Shown: piece by piece, positions 1 through 8,229 of the stretch
How positions within the stretch are numbered: the first letter of the stretch is position 1
How the letters are laid out: the number at the start of each line of letters is the position of its first letter
From: Desulforhopalus sp.
Lineage (GTDB): Bacteria > Desulfobacterota > Desulfobulbia > Desulfobulbales > Desulfocapsaceae
Direction: 5' to 3'
Length of the DNA stretch: 64,000 bases
Assembly: GCA_030247675.1 (NCBI GenBank)
Contig: JAOTRX010000002.1
Span: 1,364,001-1,428,000 of the forward strand
Notes under the pieces: generated by a model
What the model saw: the letters and a program-made list of their open reading frames with translations, nothing else
The model's database searches: none
Told to the model about the DNA's origin: nothing
Translations under genes and position numbers: made by a program

Positions 1-1
1 T

Positions 2-1153
2 GGTAAACCACTTGAGGTGATCGAATCGGCCAAACAAAAGGTCGCCATAGCCATCCTCACCGTCACGGTAGGTCTTGCTTTGATAGTGATCGGCGTTTCG
101 TTTTTTATCATTCGCGGCATCACCCAGCCCCTTCATAAAATGATCGTTATGATTAAAGATATCGCGCAAGGTGAAGGTGATCTCACCACCCGTCTTACCG
201 TTGCAAGCTCCGATGAAGTGGGTGAGATGTCGGGCTATTTCAATCAATTTGTCGGAAAAATCCAAGAGATGATGAAAAGCATTGCCGGAAATGTCGATAC
301 CCTCACTGCATCTTCGGCCGAGCTTGTAAGCGTTTCCGAGAAACTCTCCTCGGCCGCCAGGGATACGGCCGATAAATCGACGTCGGTCGCGGCTGCGGCC
401 GAGGAAATGGACGCAAACTTCCAATCGGTTTCCGCAGCCATGGAGCAATCGAGCAGCAATATCAACACCATCGCTTCTTCCACCGAAGAGATGACCGCAA
501 CAGTCGGGGAAATCGCCGAAGGTGCGGAGAAGGCAAGAGTGATTGCCGAAAAAGCGGTTAGACAATCTCAGGCCACCTCGACGAAGATGACTGAACTGGG
601 AGAGTCGGCCAATAAAATAGGGAAAGTTACCGAGACTATTACCGAAATCTCCGAACAAACCAATCTCCTGGCACTGAACGCCACCATCGAAGCGGCGCGC
701 GCCGGTGAGGCAGGCAAAGGATTTGCAGTTGTTGCCAACGAGATCAAGGAACTTGCCAGACAGACGGCTGCCGCCACCATCAATATAAAAAATCAAATCG
801 GGGATATCCAGGCGACGACATCCAGTACTGTCGATGAAATTAAAGAAATATCTTCGGTTATCAATGAAATAAGCGCCGTTATTAACACTATTGCCAGCTC
901 GGTGGAAGAACAGTCGGCGGCAACCAAAGAGATTGCCGGCAACATTTCCCAGGCTTCACAGGGGGTCGCCGAGGTCAATGAGAATGTGGCACAGAGTACT
1001 GCTGTTGTCGCAGATATAGCTAGAAATGTGAACGACATCAGCAACCAATCGCAACATGTCGGTGAAGGCTCCGGACAGGTACAAAAAAGCGCCAAGAACC
1101 TCTCGGCACTATCTGAACAACTGGATAAGTTGGTCAAGATGTTTAAAATCTGA
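2..1153 (+). CDS. Methyl-accepting chemotaxis protein, 5' end outside window
   Basis: Membrane chemoreceptor that signals to CheA/CheW. The reading frame is open to the window edge, so the N-terminal sensor domain is missing from view and the true start lies upstream. What is visible is one transmembrane segment (about residues 14-38 of the visible part), a HAMP domain starting at the RGITQP motif, then a long helical signalling domain. The kinase-contacting hairpin tip is unmistakable, with the [18 protein letters not shown] core followed by [13 protein letters not shown]. No C-terminal CheR-docking pentapeptide is seen; the protein ends LVKMFKI. No chemotaxis partner genes follow; the next 270 bases are repeat debris. 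Ligand cannot be inferred. Confidence 0.93.
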   Translation, partial: GKPLEVIESAKQKVAIAILTVTVGLALIVIGVSFFIIRGITQPLHKMIVMIKDIAQGEGDLTTRLTVASSDEVGEMSGYFNQFVGKIQEMMKSIAGNVDTLTASSAELVSVSEKLSSAARDTADKSTSVAAAAEEMDANFQSVSAAMEQSSSNINTIASSTEEMTATVGEIAEGAEKARVIAEKAVRQSQATSTKMTELGESANKIGKVTETITEISEQTNLLALNATIEAARAGEAGKGFAVVANEIKELARQTAAATINIKNQIGDIQATTSSTVDEIKEISSVINEISAVINTIASSVEEQSAATKEIAGNISQASQGVAEVNENVAQSTAVVADIARNVNDISNQSQHVGEGSGQVQKSAKNLSALSEQLDKLVKMFKI

Positions 1154-1333
1154 GCCGACGCTTGATTGTAACCTGGATGCAGATTGGGGGTGGAACTGTA
1201 TATACCGGCAAAAGAGGGTCAGAGTCAAAGTGCGGCCGGGCAAGGTCGTGTAGTCAAGCGGGCGGGAAACCCGTCCCGGAAGGAGGGCCAGCCACCGTGA
1301 ATTTAATGGGGTAAGAGACGAATTAAAATTTGG

Positions 1334-1426
1334 AGCCCAAAAAGGGTCAGAAGCCCAAAAAGGTTCAGAGTCAAATTAAAATCTATTTACTTTCGAAATC
1401 TAAATTCACTCCGACCCCATTTAGTT
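1334..1426. repeat. Repeat debris ending in a 32-bp direct repeat copy
   Basis: Two tandem 18-19-base units beginning AGCCCAAAAAGG lie at 1334-1370. The segment ends at 1395-1426 with GAAATCTAAATTCACTCCGA and following CCCCA-TTAGTT, which recurs at 2099-2130. Such GGGTCAGAGTC and GGGGTCGGAGTG type sequences resemble the ends of REP/RAYT-type elements (inference). The rest of 1154-1394 contains nothing I can name. Confidence 0.5.
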
Positions 1427-2060
1427 CCTGATTGTCCTCATTAATTGCCAAGGATGTGACAATAGTGCACCATTAAAAACCCGCATAACAGAGTTAGAGT
1501 CTACGGTTTCAGCACAAGCTGCAAAACTTTCAGAGTTAAAGGCAACGGTTTCTGAACAAGCTGCAGAACTTAAGCAATACAAAGAAAGAGAGCGACAAAG
1601 AGAAGCGGGGAGTTCCTCAACACCAACAGGTGTGGCTTATTCCGACCAGCGTGGAGCTATAACAGTCGAGATTCTAAAAATACTTACTGGAAACCAAATT
1701 GTTGCCAAAGCCAAGATGCATGCACATCAGCTATCTGGATTTCACGAACAAGGCAAAGAATTAATTTACTTTGAAGTCAGAATTACTAATAACAAGTTCA
1801 ATGGAGAACTATCACTAAACCAATATCAATTTAATTTAGAGTCAGACAAAGGGGAAATATTTTCAAATGAGCAGACCCGCGACTACATGCGAGGAAATAT
1901 TCATCAAGGTAGGTCCGCCACAGGTGGTATTGCCTTTGCAGTTTACCCGAATAGTAAGCCAAAGTGGCTTAGATACAATACCGGTCTAAAAGATGGTTAC
2001 GGAATCATGTTGGAGGCTGTTTCACCTGACCTACAACAGGTAGTTGTAAATTCCAAATAG
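1425..2060 (+). CDS. Lipoprotein-like DUF4352-type protein lacking its 5' end
   Basis: The frame is open from just after a TAG at 1422-1424. It reads LIVLINCQGCDN, which looks like the end of a lipoprotein signal peptide with its lipobox cysteine. A heptad-patterned stretch follows (two units of about 14 residues, STVSAQAAKLSEL and ATVSEQAAELKQY), then a charged linker. From about 1650 onward there is a beta-rich domain of about 125 residues resembling DUF4352/telokin-like extracellular domains, with an ELIYFEVRITN strand and a PNSKPKWLRY strand. No start codon followed by a charged N-terminus exists: the start of the signal peptide is replaced by the repeat ending at 1426. A GTG at 1632 could serve as start of a 142-residue cytoplasmic product, but the upstream frame makes a 5' truncation more likely. 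Function unknown. Confidence 0.6.
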   Translation, partial: FLIVLINCQGCDNSAPLKTRITELESTVSAQAAKLSELKATVSEQAAELKQYKERERQREAGSSSTPTGVAYSDQRGAITVEILKILTGNQIVAKAKMHAHQLSGFHEQGKELIYFEVRITNNKFNGELSLNQYQFNLESDKGEIFSNEQTRDYMRGNIHQGRSATGGIAFAVYPNSKPKWLRYNTGLKDGYGIMLEAVSPDLQQVVVNSK

Positions 2061-2098
2061 AGTAAGGTGAATGACGCGTTGTCCTGGCAAAAAGGGGT

Positions 2099-2146
2099 GA
2101 AATCTAAATTCACTCCGACCCCAATTAGTTCGACCCCAATTAGTTT
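2099..2146. repeat. Second copy of the 32-bp direct repeat
   Basis: 2099-2130 repeats the segment at 1395-1426 (GAAATCTAAATTCACTCCGA then CCCCA-TTAGTT), and CGACCCCAATTAGTTT follows at once at 2131-2146 as a partial third copy. Together the copies bracket the truncated lipoprotein gene in direct orientation. Confidence 0.6.
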
Positions 2147-2194
2147 CTCTTTCAGAGGATATCAGTATCGATCCAGTGCACCTGGATTGCGGGG

Positions 2195-2236
2195 GGCTGA
2201 AAAGACTTTTGCGCGAGCGTTTTTCCGCTCGCGCAA
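2195..2236 (-). terminator. Strong hairpin, possible terminator of the Cache gene
   Basis: TTGCGCGAGCG (2209-2219) and CGCTCGCGCAA (2226-2236) form a perfect 11-bp stem with a 6-base loop. On the minus strand the stem is followed by AAAAGTCTTTT, a broken T-run, so it could end the leftward transcript of the Cache-HAMP gene about 115 bases upstream. Confidence 0.4.
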
Positions 2237-2293
2237 TATGTCCTCGTCTATGGCTGGGCCCGACAGAAAAAATGTTCCTATCTGCTGACGGAT

Positions 2294-2350
2294 AAAGCTG
2301 AGTTGAGCAGCTTGTCTGCTCAAACGAAACGTATGCCCTTGTGGTATAAT
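2294..2350 (+). repeat. Dispersed hairpin repeat, copy 1
   Basis: Copy of the window's 55-bp repeat: AGCTGAG, an 8-bp stem TTGAGCAG/CTGCTCAA around a 5-base loop, then a conserved tail ACGAAACGTATGCCCTT and GTGGTATAAT. It ends one base from the stop codon of the leftward Cache-HAMP gene. Copy 2 (3653-3708) lies inverted on the other side of that gene. Confidence 0.85.
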
Positions 2351-2351
2351 G

Positions 2352-3239
2352 CTATTTTTTTAAGCGTGTAATGGCGACTTTGATGCTCATGCCAAGACGA
2401 TTCAGGGCATTGGCAAGTTTGCCGATCTCGTCCTTCCGGGTGGTGTAGGGAATGACTATGTCAATTTTGCCCCTGCTGAATTGATCGGCAAAGTCGGTCA
2501 GGTCGCGGACCGGTTTGACAATGCTTCGGATCAGCAACCAGGTCATGGGCATGAGAAGAAAAAGCACCGCAGTGCCAAGTACAAGGTAGAGTGTCTCAAG
2601 AAAGTCTGAAGTTAACTGCTTGGTTGTGGTCAAGATTTTTTCCTTCTGCTCCTGAATGTCATCGATGTAGACTCCAGTGCCTATCCAGAATTGATTGCCA
2701 GGCATCATACGGGCGTAGGAAAGTTTTGGTTGCAGCCCCTTCTTTGGTTTTTCCCACATATAATCGACAAAACCTCCGCCAGCCTGCGCCACCGTATCAA
2801 GCTCCTTGATCAACAGTTTGCCGTTCGGGTCTTTAAAATCGATGAGATTTTTCCCTTCCTTTTCAGGTTGTGGGGGAAGTACGAAAACCGTGCCCCCTTT
2901 TTTATAAATAAAAATATAGCCGGATTTGTCCGGGAAAAAGCGGGCGTCTTGCACGAGCGTCTTGAATTTCTGGTATATCTGTTTTTCATCGTCGATGCCT
3001 TTAACCGCCGAAGCAAGTGTCACCGCCATCATATCCACTACATCTTTGAGTTCGCTTTTGTATCCGGTGAGCATGATATCCGTGCTTTGATCAACGCTGG
3101 AATCAGTGATTTTCTGCACCAGGAGATGGTATCTGACTCCGGTTATTGCCGTGAAAGAAGCCAGCACCACAACTAATCCAATGGTCTTGACTGAAAAAGA
3201 GAGGTTATTCCAGAAGTTGACAATCATATGCATACCCAT
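2352..3239 (-). CDS. Membrane protein with single Cache sensor and HAMP domain, no output domain
   Basis: About 295 residues from the preferred ATG (MGMHMIVNFW). A first transmembrane helix (SVKTIGLVVVLASFTAITGV) is followed by a periplasmic sCache_2-like domain with the typical DKSGYIFIY strand, a GGGFVDYMWEKP motif and an FWIGTGVYIDDI ending. Then come a second membrane helix (about 220-240) and a HAMP domain. The protein stops at ITRLKK, directly after HAMP, where a chemoreceptor or kinase output domain is expected. A longer frame to 3392 exists, but its extra 51 residues look non-coding. The stop codon is one base from repeat copy 1, so the output domain may have been lost at that boundary (inference). 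It could alternatively act as a stand-alone sensor partner. Confidence 0.75.
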   Translation of the reverse strand: MGMHMIVNFWNNLSFSVKTIGLVVVLASFTAITGVRYHLLVQKITDSSVDQSTDIMLTGYKSELKDVVDMMAVTLASAVKGIDDEKQIYQKFKTLVQDARFFPDKSGYIFIYKKGGTVFVLPPQPEKEGKNLIDFKDPNGKLLIKELDTVAQAGGGFVDYMWEKPKKGLQPKLSYARMMPGNQFWIGTGVYIDDIQEQKEKILTTTKQLTSDFLETLYLVLGTAVLFLLMPMTWLLIRSIVKPVRDLTDFADQFSRGKIDIVIPYTTRKDEIGKLANALNRLGMSIKVAITRLKK

Positions 3240-3392
3240 CTCAACGGAGTTGATGAAAATTAGTTTTGTCCTTCCGGCTGAATCTTCCGGCATGAACGGC
3301 CTCTTTGGCCCAAGGACTATGCCCTGCAGGCCTTTTCGCGGGAAGAAAAGCAAATGATATGCCATTCGCAGAGATAATAATTTCCGTTGCAT

Positions 3393-3874
3393 GATCAGGT
3401 GGATACATGACCTGTCTTCAATTTTCTAAGGGGTATCAGGGGGTGTGTACGAAATACCAGACAACTGTCCAGGTGTTGGGGGGATATCAGTCTGAAAAAT
3501 CCGAATGATGGCGAGGCAGATGGAGCAACTCTACAATATTAGCCATCTTACAGGCTGTCCAATAAACCAGACTTACAATAGGTTCAGAAGAAACAGTTCC
3601 AGTGGACGGTAGTTAAGAAAACCATCCACCATGTGAGGTGGTTTCGATTATTTATAACGCAAGGGCATACGTTTCGTTTGAGCAGACAAGCTGCTTAACT
3701 CAGCTTTACCCTAGGAGCTCTTCTGAGTAATTTTTCTCCGCATCAAAAAAACTGATTGCCCCGTCTTGTTTCGGCAATATCTGAGAAATCCATATCTTCT
3801 CTTTGATTATTGCCATATACCCCAGGGGCAATGCAGTATGATTTATTGTTGCCAGACTGCCGCTTGGTATCCTG
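3393..3874. other. Non-coding interval containing one repeat copy
   Basis: No frame with a credible start or family resemblance is seen. The only recognisable element is repeat copy 2 at 3653-3708. A leftward promoter for the Cache-HAMP gene must lie in 3240-3500, but I cannot pick a convincing one. Confidence 0.5.
3653..3708 (-). repeat. Dispersed hairpin repeat, copy 2
   Basis: Minus-strand copy of the 55-bp repeat (reads AAGGGCATACGTTTCG then TTGAGCAG...). One arm carries a G-to-A change, giving TTAAGCAG opposite CTGCTCAA. It is inverted relative to copy 1. Confidence 0.85.
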
Positions 3875-4960
3875 TCAGCCACCATATACCGGGTAATCTA
3901 TATATCCATCCGGACCTGGGGTATACCATTTCGACATGTCGTTGCTGGGTGCCAGCGGCCAGCCGTGTCGCAGCCTTGCCACAAGGTCGGGGTTGGTGAT
4001 GAAGGGTCGACCAAAGGCGGCAATGTCAAGGACTCCGGCGGCAAGCCGTTTCTCGGCGTCTTCTTTGCTATAGCCACAGTTGCCGATGATAATTCCGCTG
4101 TAATGGGCTCGGAACTCTTCTAAGGTCATTGGTTCTCCTTTGCTGTGAAAACCAAAGGCCAACCCGTCCATGATGTGCACATAAGCCAGCTGCAATTTGC
4201 TCAGCTCTTTGATGGTATAAAGATAGGTCTCGCGGAAATCGGCGCTGCCCATGTCGTTGAAGACGCCATTTGGTGAGAGGCGAACCCCGACACGACTGGC
4301 TGGCCAGACCGTGAGTACCGCTGCCAGCACTTCGCCAAGAAAGCGGTATTTGTTTGGAAGGCTGCCACCGTAAGCGTCACTGCGCAAATTGGTCTTAGAA
4401 TCGAGGAACTGGTTGAGTAAATAGCCATTGGCGCCGTGCACTTCAATGCCAGAAAATCCTGCTTCCCTGGCATTGGCAGCTGCCTGACGATAATCCTCCA
4501 CCGTGGCCTTGATTTCGGCGACGGTCATAGGTCGTGGTGCTTCATAATCTTTTTTTCCAAACGGAGTATGGATACCGTCTCCTTCAATCTTTACATCCGA
4601 GGCCGAAACAGGCAGCTCACCGCCATGGAAATCGCTGTGCGACGCCCGGCCGCAATGCCAAAGCTGCAGGAAAATCTGGGTGCCGGTGGGTCTTACTTTG
4701 TCGGTTACCTTGCGCCAGCCGGCAACCATCTCGCTTGTGTAGATGCCGGGCGATCCGATCCAGCCAATGCCTTGCTGGTTGATGACGGTTGCTTCGGTGA
4801 TGAGGAGGCCGGCTGAGGCCCGTTGAAAATAGTGCTCGGCCATAATATCGTTCGGTACCCGTGTGTCTCCAGCCCGGCCGCGGGTCATCGGGGCCATGGC
4901 TATGCGGTTCTTTAGTTCCAGATCGCCTATATGTACTGTTTCAAAGAGTGATTTTGTCAT
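3875..4960 (-). CDS. NADH:flavin oxidoreductase, Old Yellow Enzyme family (alkene reductase-like)
   Basis: Cytoplasmic FMN enzyme of about 361 residues that would reduce activated C=C bonds of enones, nitro compounds or similar electrophiles using NAD(P)H. The start is fixed by GAGGGAG eight bases upstream of an ATG at 4960. Family signatures: NRIAMAPMTRGRA near residue 18, LQLWHCGRASH near 99, and HGANGYLLNQFL with substrate-binding H175 and N178 and following Y180. These are followed by the TNLRSDAYGGS-N-RF segment and a C-terminal FMN phosphate site (AAFGRPFITNP). It resembles NemA/XenB-type proteins. A cysteine replaces the usual threonine in the LWHTGR motif. It stands alone between two repeat copies, with no linked regulator. 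Confidence 0.93.
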   Translation of the reverse strand: MTKSLFETVHIGDLELKNRIAMAPMTRGRAGDTRVPNDIMAEHYFQRASAGLLITEATVINQQGIGWIGSPGIYTSEMVAGWRKVTDKVRPTGTQIFLQLWHCGRASHSDFHGGELPVSASDVKIEGDGIHTPFGKKDYEAPRPMTVAEIKATVEDYRQAAANAREAGFSGIEVHGANGYLLNQFLDSKTNLRSDAYGGSLPNKYRFLGEVLAAVLTVWPASRVGVRLSPNGVFNDMGSADFRETYLYTIKELSKLQLAYVHIMDGLAFGFHSKGEPMTLEEFRAHYSGIIIGNCGYSKEDAEKRLAAGVLDIAAFGRPFITNPDLVARLRHGWPLAPSNDMSKWYTPGPDGYIDYPVYGG

Positions 4961-5018
4961 TGCGTTCTCCCTCAATTCTGGGTTGTGGTTGGCTTGCCAA
5001 TCGTGCCTCCATCCCGTT

Positions 5019-5073
5019 TATACCACAAGGGCATATGTTTCGTTTGAGCAGACAACAACTCAACTCAGCTTTA
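5019..5073 (-). repeat. Dispersed hairpin repeat, copy 3
   Basis: Minus-strand copy, somewhat decayed in the loop and left arm (ACAACAACTCAACTCAGC), tail intact (ACAAGGGCATATGTTTCG). The rest of 5074-5339 holds nothing recognisable. Confidence 0.8.
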
Positions 5074-5339
5074 TGAGTCAGTTGGGGGGCAATATTGTAT
5101 CGCAGGGGCAGTTTGATGACAGAACTATAAGATGGAGCTAGCGTTTGTCGATGGCACAGTCGACGCAATCGGCAATCGGTGTCACCCATTAAAAGGCCCC
5201 TTGTCAAAGAACAAACGCCCCCATTCAAGGAAAAAACACAGTTTTTCATCAAAACAGCACAACAAAAGGTATTATATGGCGGTGTTTCCCTCCGTCAATC
5301 TTGATGATTTGAAGGCTGTCGAGACGGCTAAGTAGCTGC

Positions 5340-5735
5340 TTACTTTAAGATTGCCGATCGTCGCCTCGCACTCTGCGCTATCATGGCCGACAAATCCTCG
5401 GCCGGCCGGATCTCGAAGGGCCCTGCCTTCACTCCCGGGTGTTTCGACATCAACTGAATGGCGTGATTGAGATCTCTCGCTTCGAGAATGAGGATTCCCC
5501 CCAACTGTTCCTTGGCTTCGGCATAGGGGCCATCGGTCGTCGATACCTTGCCATTTTGCCAGCGCAGGGTAACGGCGTTTCCGGCACTCTGCAGCGCTTC
5601 TCCGCCCGCAAAGTGACCGCCCTGGCGCAGGACATCATCGTAGGTAAAGCACTCGTCCATGAGGGCTTCCCGTTCGCTTTCCGACAGTCCTTCCCACCAG
5701 CCTTCCTCAATGTAACCGAGACATATGTATTTCAT
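5340..5735 (-). CDS. YCII/DGPF-domain protein 1
   Basis: 131-residue protein of the YCII-related (DGPF) family. The start at 5735 is set by GAGGAGG seven bases upstream ([16 protein letters not shown]). The family motif appears as [15 protein letters not shown], with Y in place of the usual F of DGPF, followed by an [18 protein letters not shown] helix. Members are ferredoxin-fold proteins found next to ECF42 sigma factors; their biochemical activity is unproven. It lies 10 bases downstream of the DUF1428 gene and must share its transcript, under the ECF42-type promoter at 6237-6263. Confidence 0.9.
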   Translation of the reverse strand: MKYICLGYIEEGWWEGLSESEREALMDECFTYDDVLRQGGHFAGGEALQSAGNAVTLRWQNGKVSTTDGPYAEAKEQLGGILILEARDLNHAIQLMSKHPGVKAGPFEIRPAEDLSAMIAQSARRRSAILK

Positions 5736-5745
5736 GGCTTCCTCC

Positions 5746-6108
5746 TCATTTGTGGACGATATTTCTAAAGCCCCCGTAAACCATGCGCCGGCAATCAAAG
5801 GGCATGGAATCCAGCGTGCATATTTCGTTGGTTCGCGGATCGGCCATTACCGCGGCATTGACTTTGTCGCGATGTTCGCGCGATTCGAAGACGATCCAGG
5901 AAAAGACCACGGTATCATCTTCGCCGGCATCGGCCGCTTTTCTGAACGAAACCATATCCTTAATATCGAGATCGTCGCCTATGCACTCCCAGAAATCCAA
6001 GGCTCCGTGCTCTTTCCAGAGGGCCCCTGCTTTTTCTGCGATGCGTTGGTATTCGTCCACTTTATCTTTTGGTAACGGAATAACGAAACCGTCTACATAT
6101 CTTGCCAT
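5746..6108 (-). CDS. DUF1428 family protein
   Basis: 120 residues, begins [20 protein letters not shown] with GGGAGG eight bases upstream. This is the standard length and start of the DUF1428 family (small alpha-beta barrel fold, function unknown), with the family's [13 protein letters not shown] and [13 protein letters not shown] motifs. First gene of the leftward transcript that also carries the YCII gene, preceded by a clear ECF42-type promoter. Co-occurrence with YCII, VOC and ECF42 genes is common and suggests a shared stress regulon (family knowledge plus inference). Confidence 0.92.
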   Translation of the reverse strand: MARYVDGFVIPLPKDKVDEYQRIAEKAGALWKEHGALDFWECIGDDLDIKDMVSFRKAADAGEDDTVVFSWIVFESREHRDKVNAAVMADPRTNEICTLDSMPFDCRRMVYGGFRNIVHK

Positions 6109-6236
6109 GGCAAACCTCCCATTATGTGCTTCAGGCGCTCGTAATGAGCTGCAGGTGGTGGCGTCTCCACTCGGTGACTTTCATGCTAAGGCCCGATGCC
6201 TTAGATGCCACCAAAATCCTGTCGACTTGCTCAGTA

Positions 6237-6263
6237 GTCGTTCGGAAACCACCGAATTCGACA
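6237..6263 (-). promoter_or_regulatory. Putative ECF42 promoter upstream of DUF1428-YCII
   Basis: On the minus strand TGTCGA (6258-6263) and CGAC (6237-6240) are separated by 17 bases. This matches the -35 TGTCGA and -10 CGA[T]C pattern I recall for ECF42 sigma factors, and matches the divergent promoter at 7682-7708 in both boxes and spacing. Confidence 0.65.
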
Positions 6264-6283
6264 AGAGGTTTTTAAAAAAATCT

Positions 6284-7558
6284 TCAGGACGACACTTCCT
6301 CAAACCGCCGCAGAAGAAAGCGGCGCTCCGACGGCTGTTGCGTCAGGCTGAGGGCGCGCTGATAGGCATCCCGGGCCTGCGATGATCGCCCGAGCCGTCG
6401 GCAGAGATCGGCCCGCGCCGCGTGCGCCAGATGGTAGTCCGCCAGCTCGCCACCGGCCAGGATGGCATCGATCAGGAGCAGGCCGGCTTCCGGCCCATCC
6501 CGCATGGCCACCGCCACCGCCCGGTTCAATTCGACCACGGGGGACGGTTCGATCTGCAGCAGCAGGTCGAATAATCCGACGATCCTCGCCCAGTCGGTCA
6601 CAGCGACGCTCGATACCTCGGCATGCACCGCGGCAATCGCCGCCTGGAGGGTGTAGGAGCCGAACCGCCGCGATGCCAGCGCCTGGTCAACCAGCGCCAG
6701 GCCTTCGGCAATCTGTTCCCGGTTCCACAGCGAGCGGTCCTGGTCTTCCAGTAAAATTAGATCGCCGGTGGGCGAGGTGCGGGCGGCACGCCGCGACTCC
6801 TGCAGCAGCATCAGTGCCAGCAATCCGATCGTCTCGGGTTCGGGCAGCAACTGGGCGACCTGCCGCCCGAGACGAATCGCCTCGCCCGACAGGTCCGGTC
6901 GTGTAAGCGTTGCGCCCGATGAGGCGGCATAGCCCTCGTTGAAGACAAGATAGATGACCCGCAGCACGGCGTCGAGGCGTTCCGGCAGGTCGGAGAGGGC
7001 GGGGACCTGATAGGGAATGCCGGCATCGCGGATTTTCGCCTTGGCGCGGACAATGCGCTGGGCCAGCGTTGGCAGGGGAATGAGAAACGCCCGGGCGATC
7101 TCCTCGGTAGTAAGGCCGCACACTTCGCGCAGGGTGAGGGCCACTCGGGCATCCGGGGCTAAGGCCGGATGGCAGCAGGTGAAGATCAGCCGCAGGAGGT
7201 CGTCTTCGAGGTCCTCGCAGTCCTTCTCGGAAGCACCGCCAACCGGCCCGGCATCATCGTCCAGCGGTTCGAAGCGGGCGCGGCGGCGGATGCGGTCGAT
7301 GGCCTTGAAACGGCCGACCGATATCAGCCAGGCCCTGGGATTGGCCGGCTCGCCGTCGCGTGGCCACTGCTCAAGGGCAGCCTTGAAGGCCTCATGCAAG
7401 GCCTCCTCGGCCAGGTCGAAGTCTCCGAGACGGCGGACGAGGGTGGCAAAGACACGGCGCGATTGGCCCCGGTAGATCTCATCCACCCGGCCACGCAGGT
7501 GGTTGGTGGGACCTTCAACCGTTGGCGATGCCAATATTTCTTTGGTGTTATTTTCCAT
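6284..7558 (-). CDS. ECF42-type RNA polymerase sigma factor (DUF6596 C-terminal domain)
   Basis: About 424 residues from the ATG at 7558 (MENNTKEILASP); an upstream frame to 7675 exists, and no strong ribosome site decides the start. A sigma-70 region 2 with the NPRAWLISVGRFKAIDRIRR motif is followed by region 4 (VALTLREVCGLTTEEIARAF, then TLAQRIVRAKAKI). After it comes the long C-terminal extension (RVIYLVFNEGYAASSGA through TPR-like helices) that defines the ECF42 group; ordinary ECF factors are about 200 residues. No anti-sigma gene is adjacent, as is usual for the group, where the C-terminal domain is thought to be regulatory. The flanking YCII, DUF1428 and VOC genes are the expected regulon. 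Confidence 0.93.
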   Translation of the reverse strand: MENNTKEILASPTVEGPTNHLRGRVDEIYRGQSRRVFATLVRRLGDFDLAEEALHEAFKAALEQWPRDGEPANPRAWLISVGRFKAIDRIRRRARFEPLDDDAGPVGGASEKDCEDLEDDLLRLIFTCCHPALAPDARVALTLREVCGLTTEEIARAFLIPLPTLAQRIVRAKAKIRDAGIPYQVPALSDLPERLDAVLRVIYLVFNEGYAASSGATLTRPDLSGEAIRLGRQVAQLLPEPETIGLLALMLLQESRRAARTSPTGDLILLEDQDRSLWNREQIAEGLALVDQALASRRFGSYTLQAAIAAVHAEVSSVAVTDWARIVGLFDLLLQIEPSPVVELNRAVAVAMRDGPEAGLLLIDAILAGGELADYHLAHAARADLCRRLGRSSQARDAYQRALSLTQQPSERRFLLRRFEEVSS

Positions 7559-7681
7559 CAAAGAAACATAAACATCATCCCGGGGAGATGGAATGCGACG
7601 GAGGATTTCTTTGCCGGGATTGCCCTCCTCTTCAGCCTGCCGGCCTTCTGGGTCCGGCATTGCCAAAAAAAGCACTTATAA

Positions 7682-7708
7682 TGTCGAAATTGCCCTTCCG
7701 CGATCGAC
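7682..7708 (+). promoter_or_regulatory. Putative ECF42 promoter upstream of YCII protein 2
   Basis: TGTCGA (7682-7687), 17 bases, CGAC (7705-7708), about 55 bases upstream of the YCII start. Same boxes and spacing as the leftward promoter at 6237-6263. Confidence 0.65.
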
Positions 7709-7764
7709 TGAAATACAAAGCAGACATCAGCCTGCTTGAAATAAATACCAAAAGGAGTCACACC

Positions 7765-8181
7765 ATGCGATTTATGATTATCGTTAAAGCTACCAAGGAT
7801 TCGGAAGCAGGGGTCATGCCGGAAGAAGCGTTGTTTGTTGAAATGGCCGCCTACCACGAGGAACTGGCCAAGGCCGGCATACTGCGCGACGCTTCAGGAC
7901 TGCAGTCAAGCGGCAAAGGCTGGCGTATCAAATACTCCGGGAAAGAACGAACCTTTGTCGATGGCCCCTTCATCGAAGCCAAGGAACTCATCGCCGGCTA
8001 TACGATCATTGAGGTGCAGTCCCGGGATGAAGCAATCGAATGGACCAGGCGTTTTCCCAACCCCGCCGGGGATGGCAAAGCCGGTGAGATAGAGGTCCGA
8101 CAGTTGTTCGAACTGGAGGATTTCGGCGAAAGCGAAGGGGTAGAACGCTTCAGAAAGATCGGGGCCGGTACAGAAAAGTAG
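7765..8181 (+). CDS. YCII/DGPF-domain protein 2
   Basis: 138 residues starting MRFMIIVKATKDSEAG, with AAAGGAG 7-8 bases upstream of the ATG at 7765. Canonical motif FVDGPFIEAKELIAGY, then a helix with EAIEWTRRFPNP. This is the subgroup usually annotated as dehydrogenase-like or YciI family and typically found beside ECF42 sigma factors; an enzymatic role is not established. Transcribed divergently from the sigma factor from its own ECF42-type promoter and followed 48 bases later by a VOC gene. Confidence 0.92.
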   Translation: MRFMIIVKATKDSEAGVMPEEALFVEMAAYHEELAKAGILRDASGLQSSGKGWRIKYSGKERTFVDGPFIEAKELIAGYTIIEVQSRDEAIEWTRRFPNPAGDGKAGEIEVRQLFELEDFGESEGVERFRKIGAGTEK

Positions 8182-8229
8182 TCAAGCAAAGAATTTTCTC
8201 AAAAAATATCAATAAAAGGAGTAATGAAA

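Noticed and set aside
2067..2288. Frame of 73 residues on the plus strand
   Set aside because: It runs through direct-repeat and hairpin sequence, has no family resemblance and no ribosome site.
5132..5335. Frame of 67 residues between the Old Yellow Enzyme and YCII genes
   Set aside because: No ribosome site, low-complexity composition, no recognisable family.
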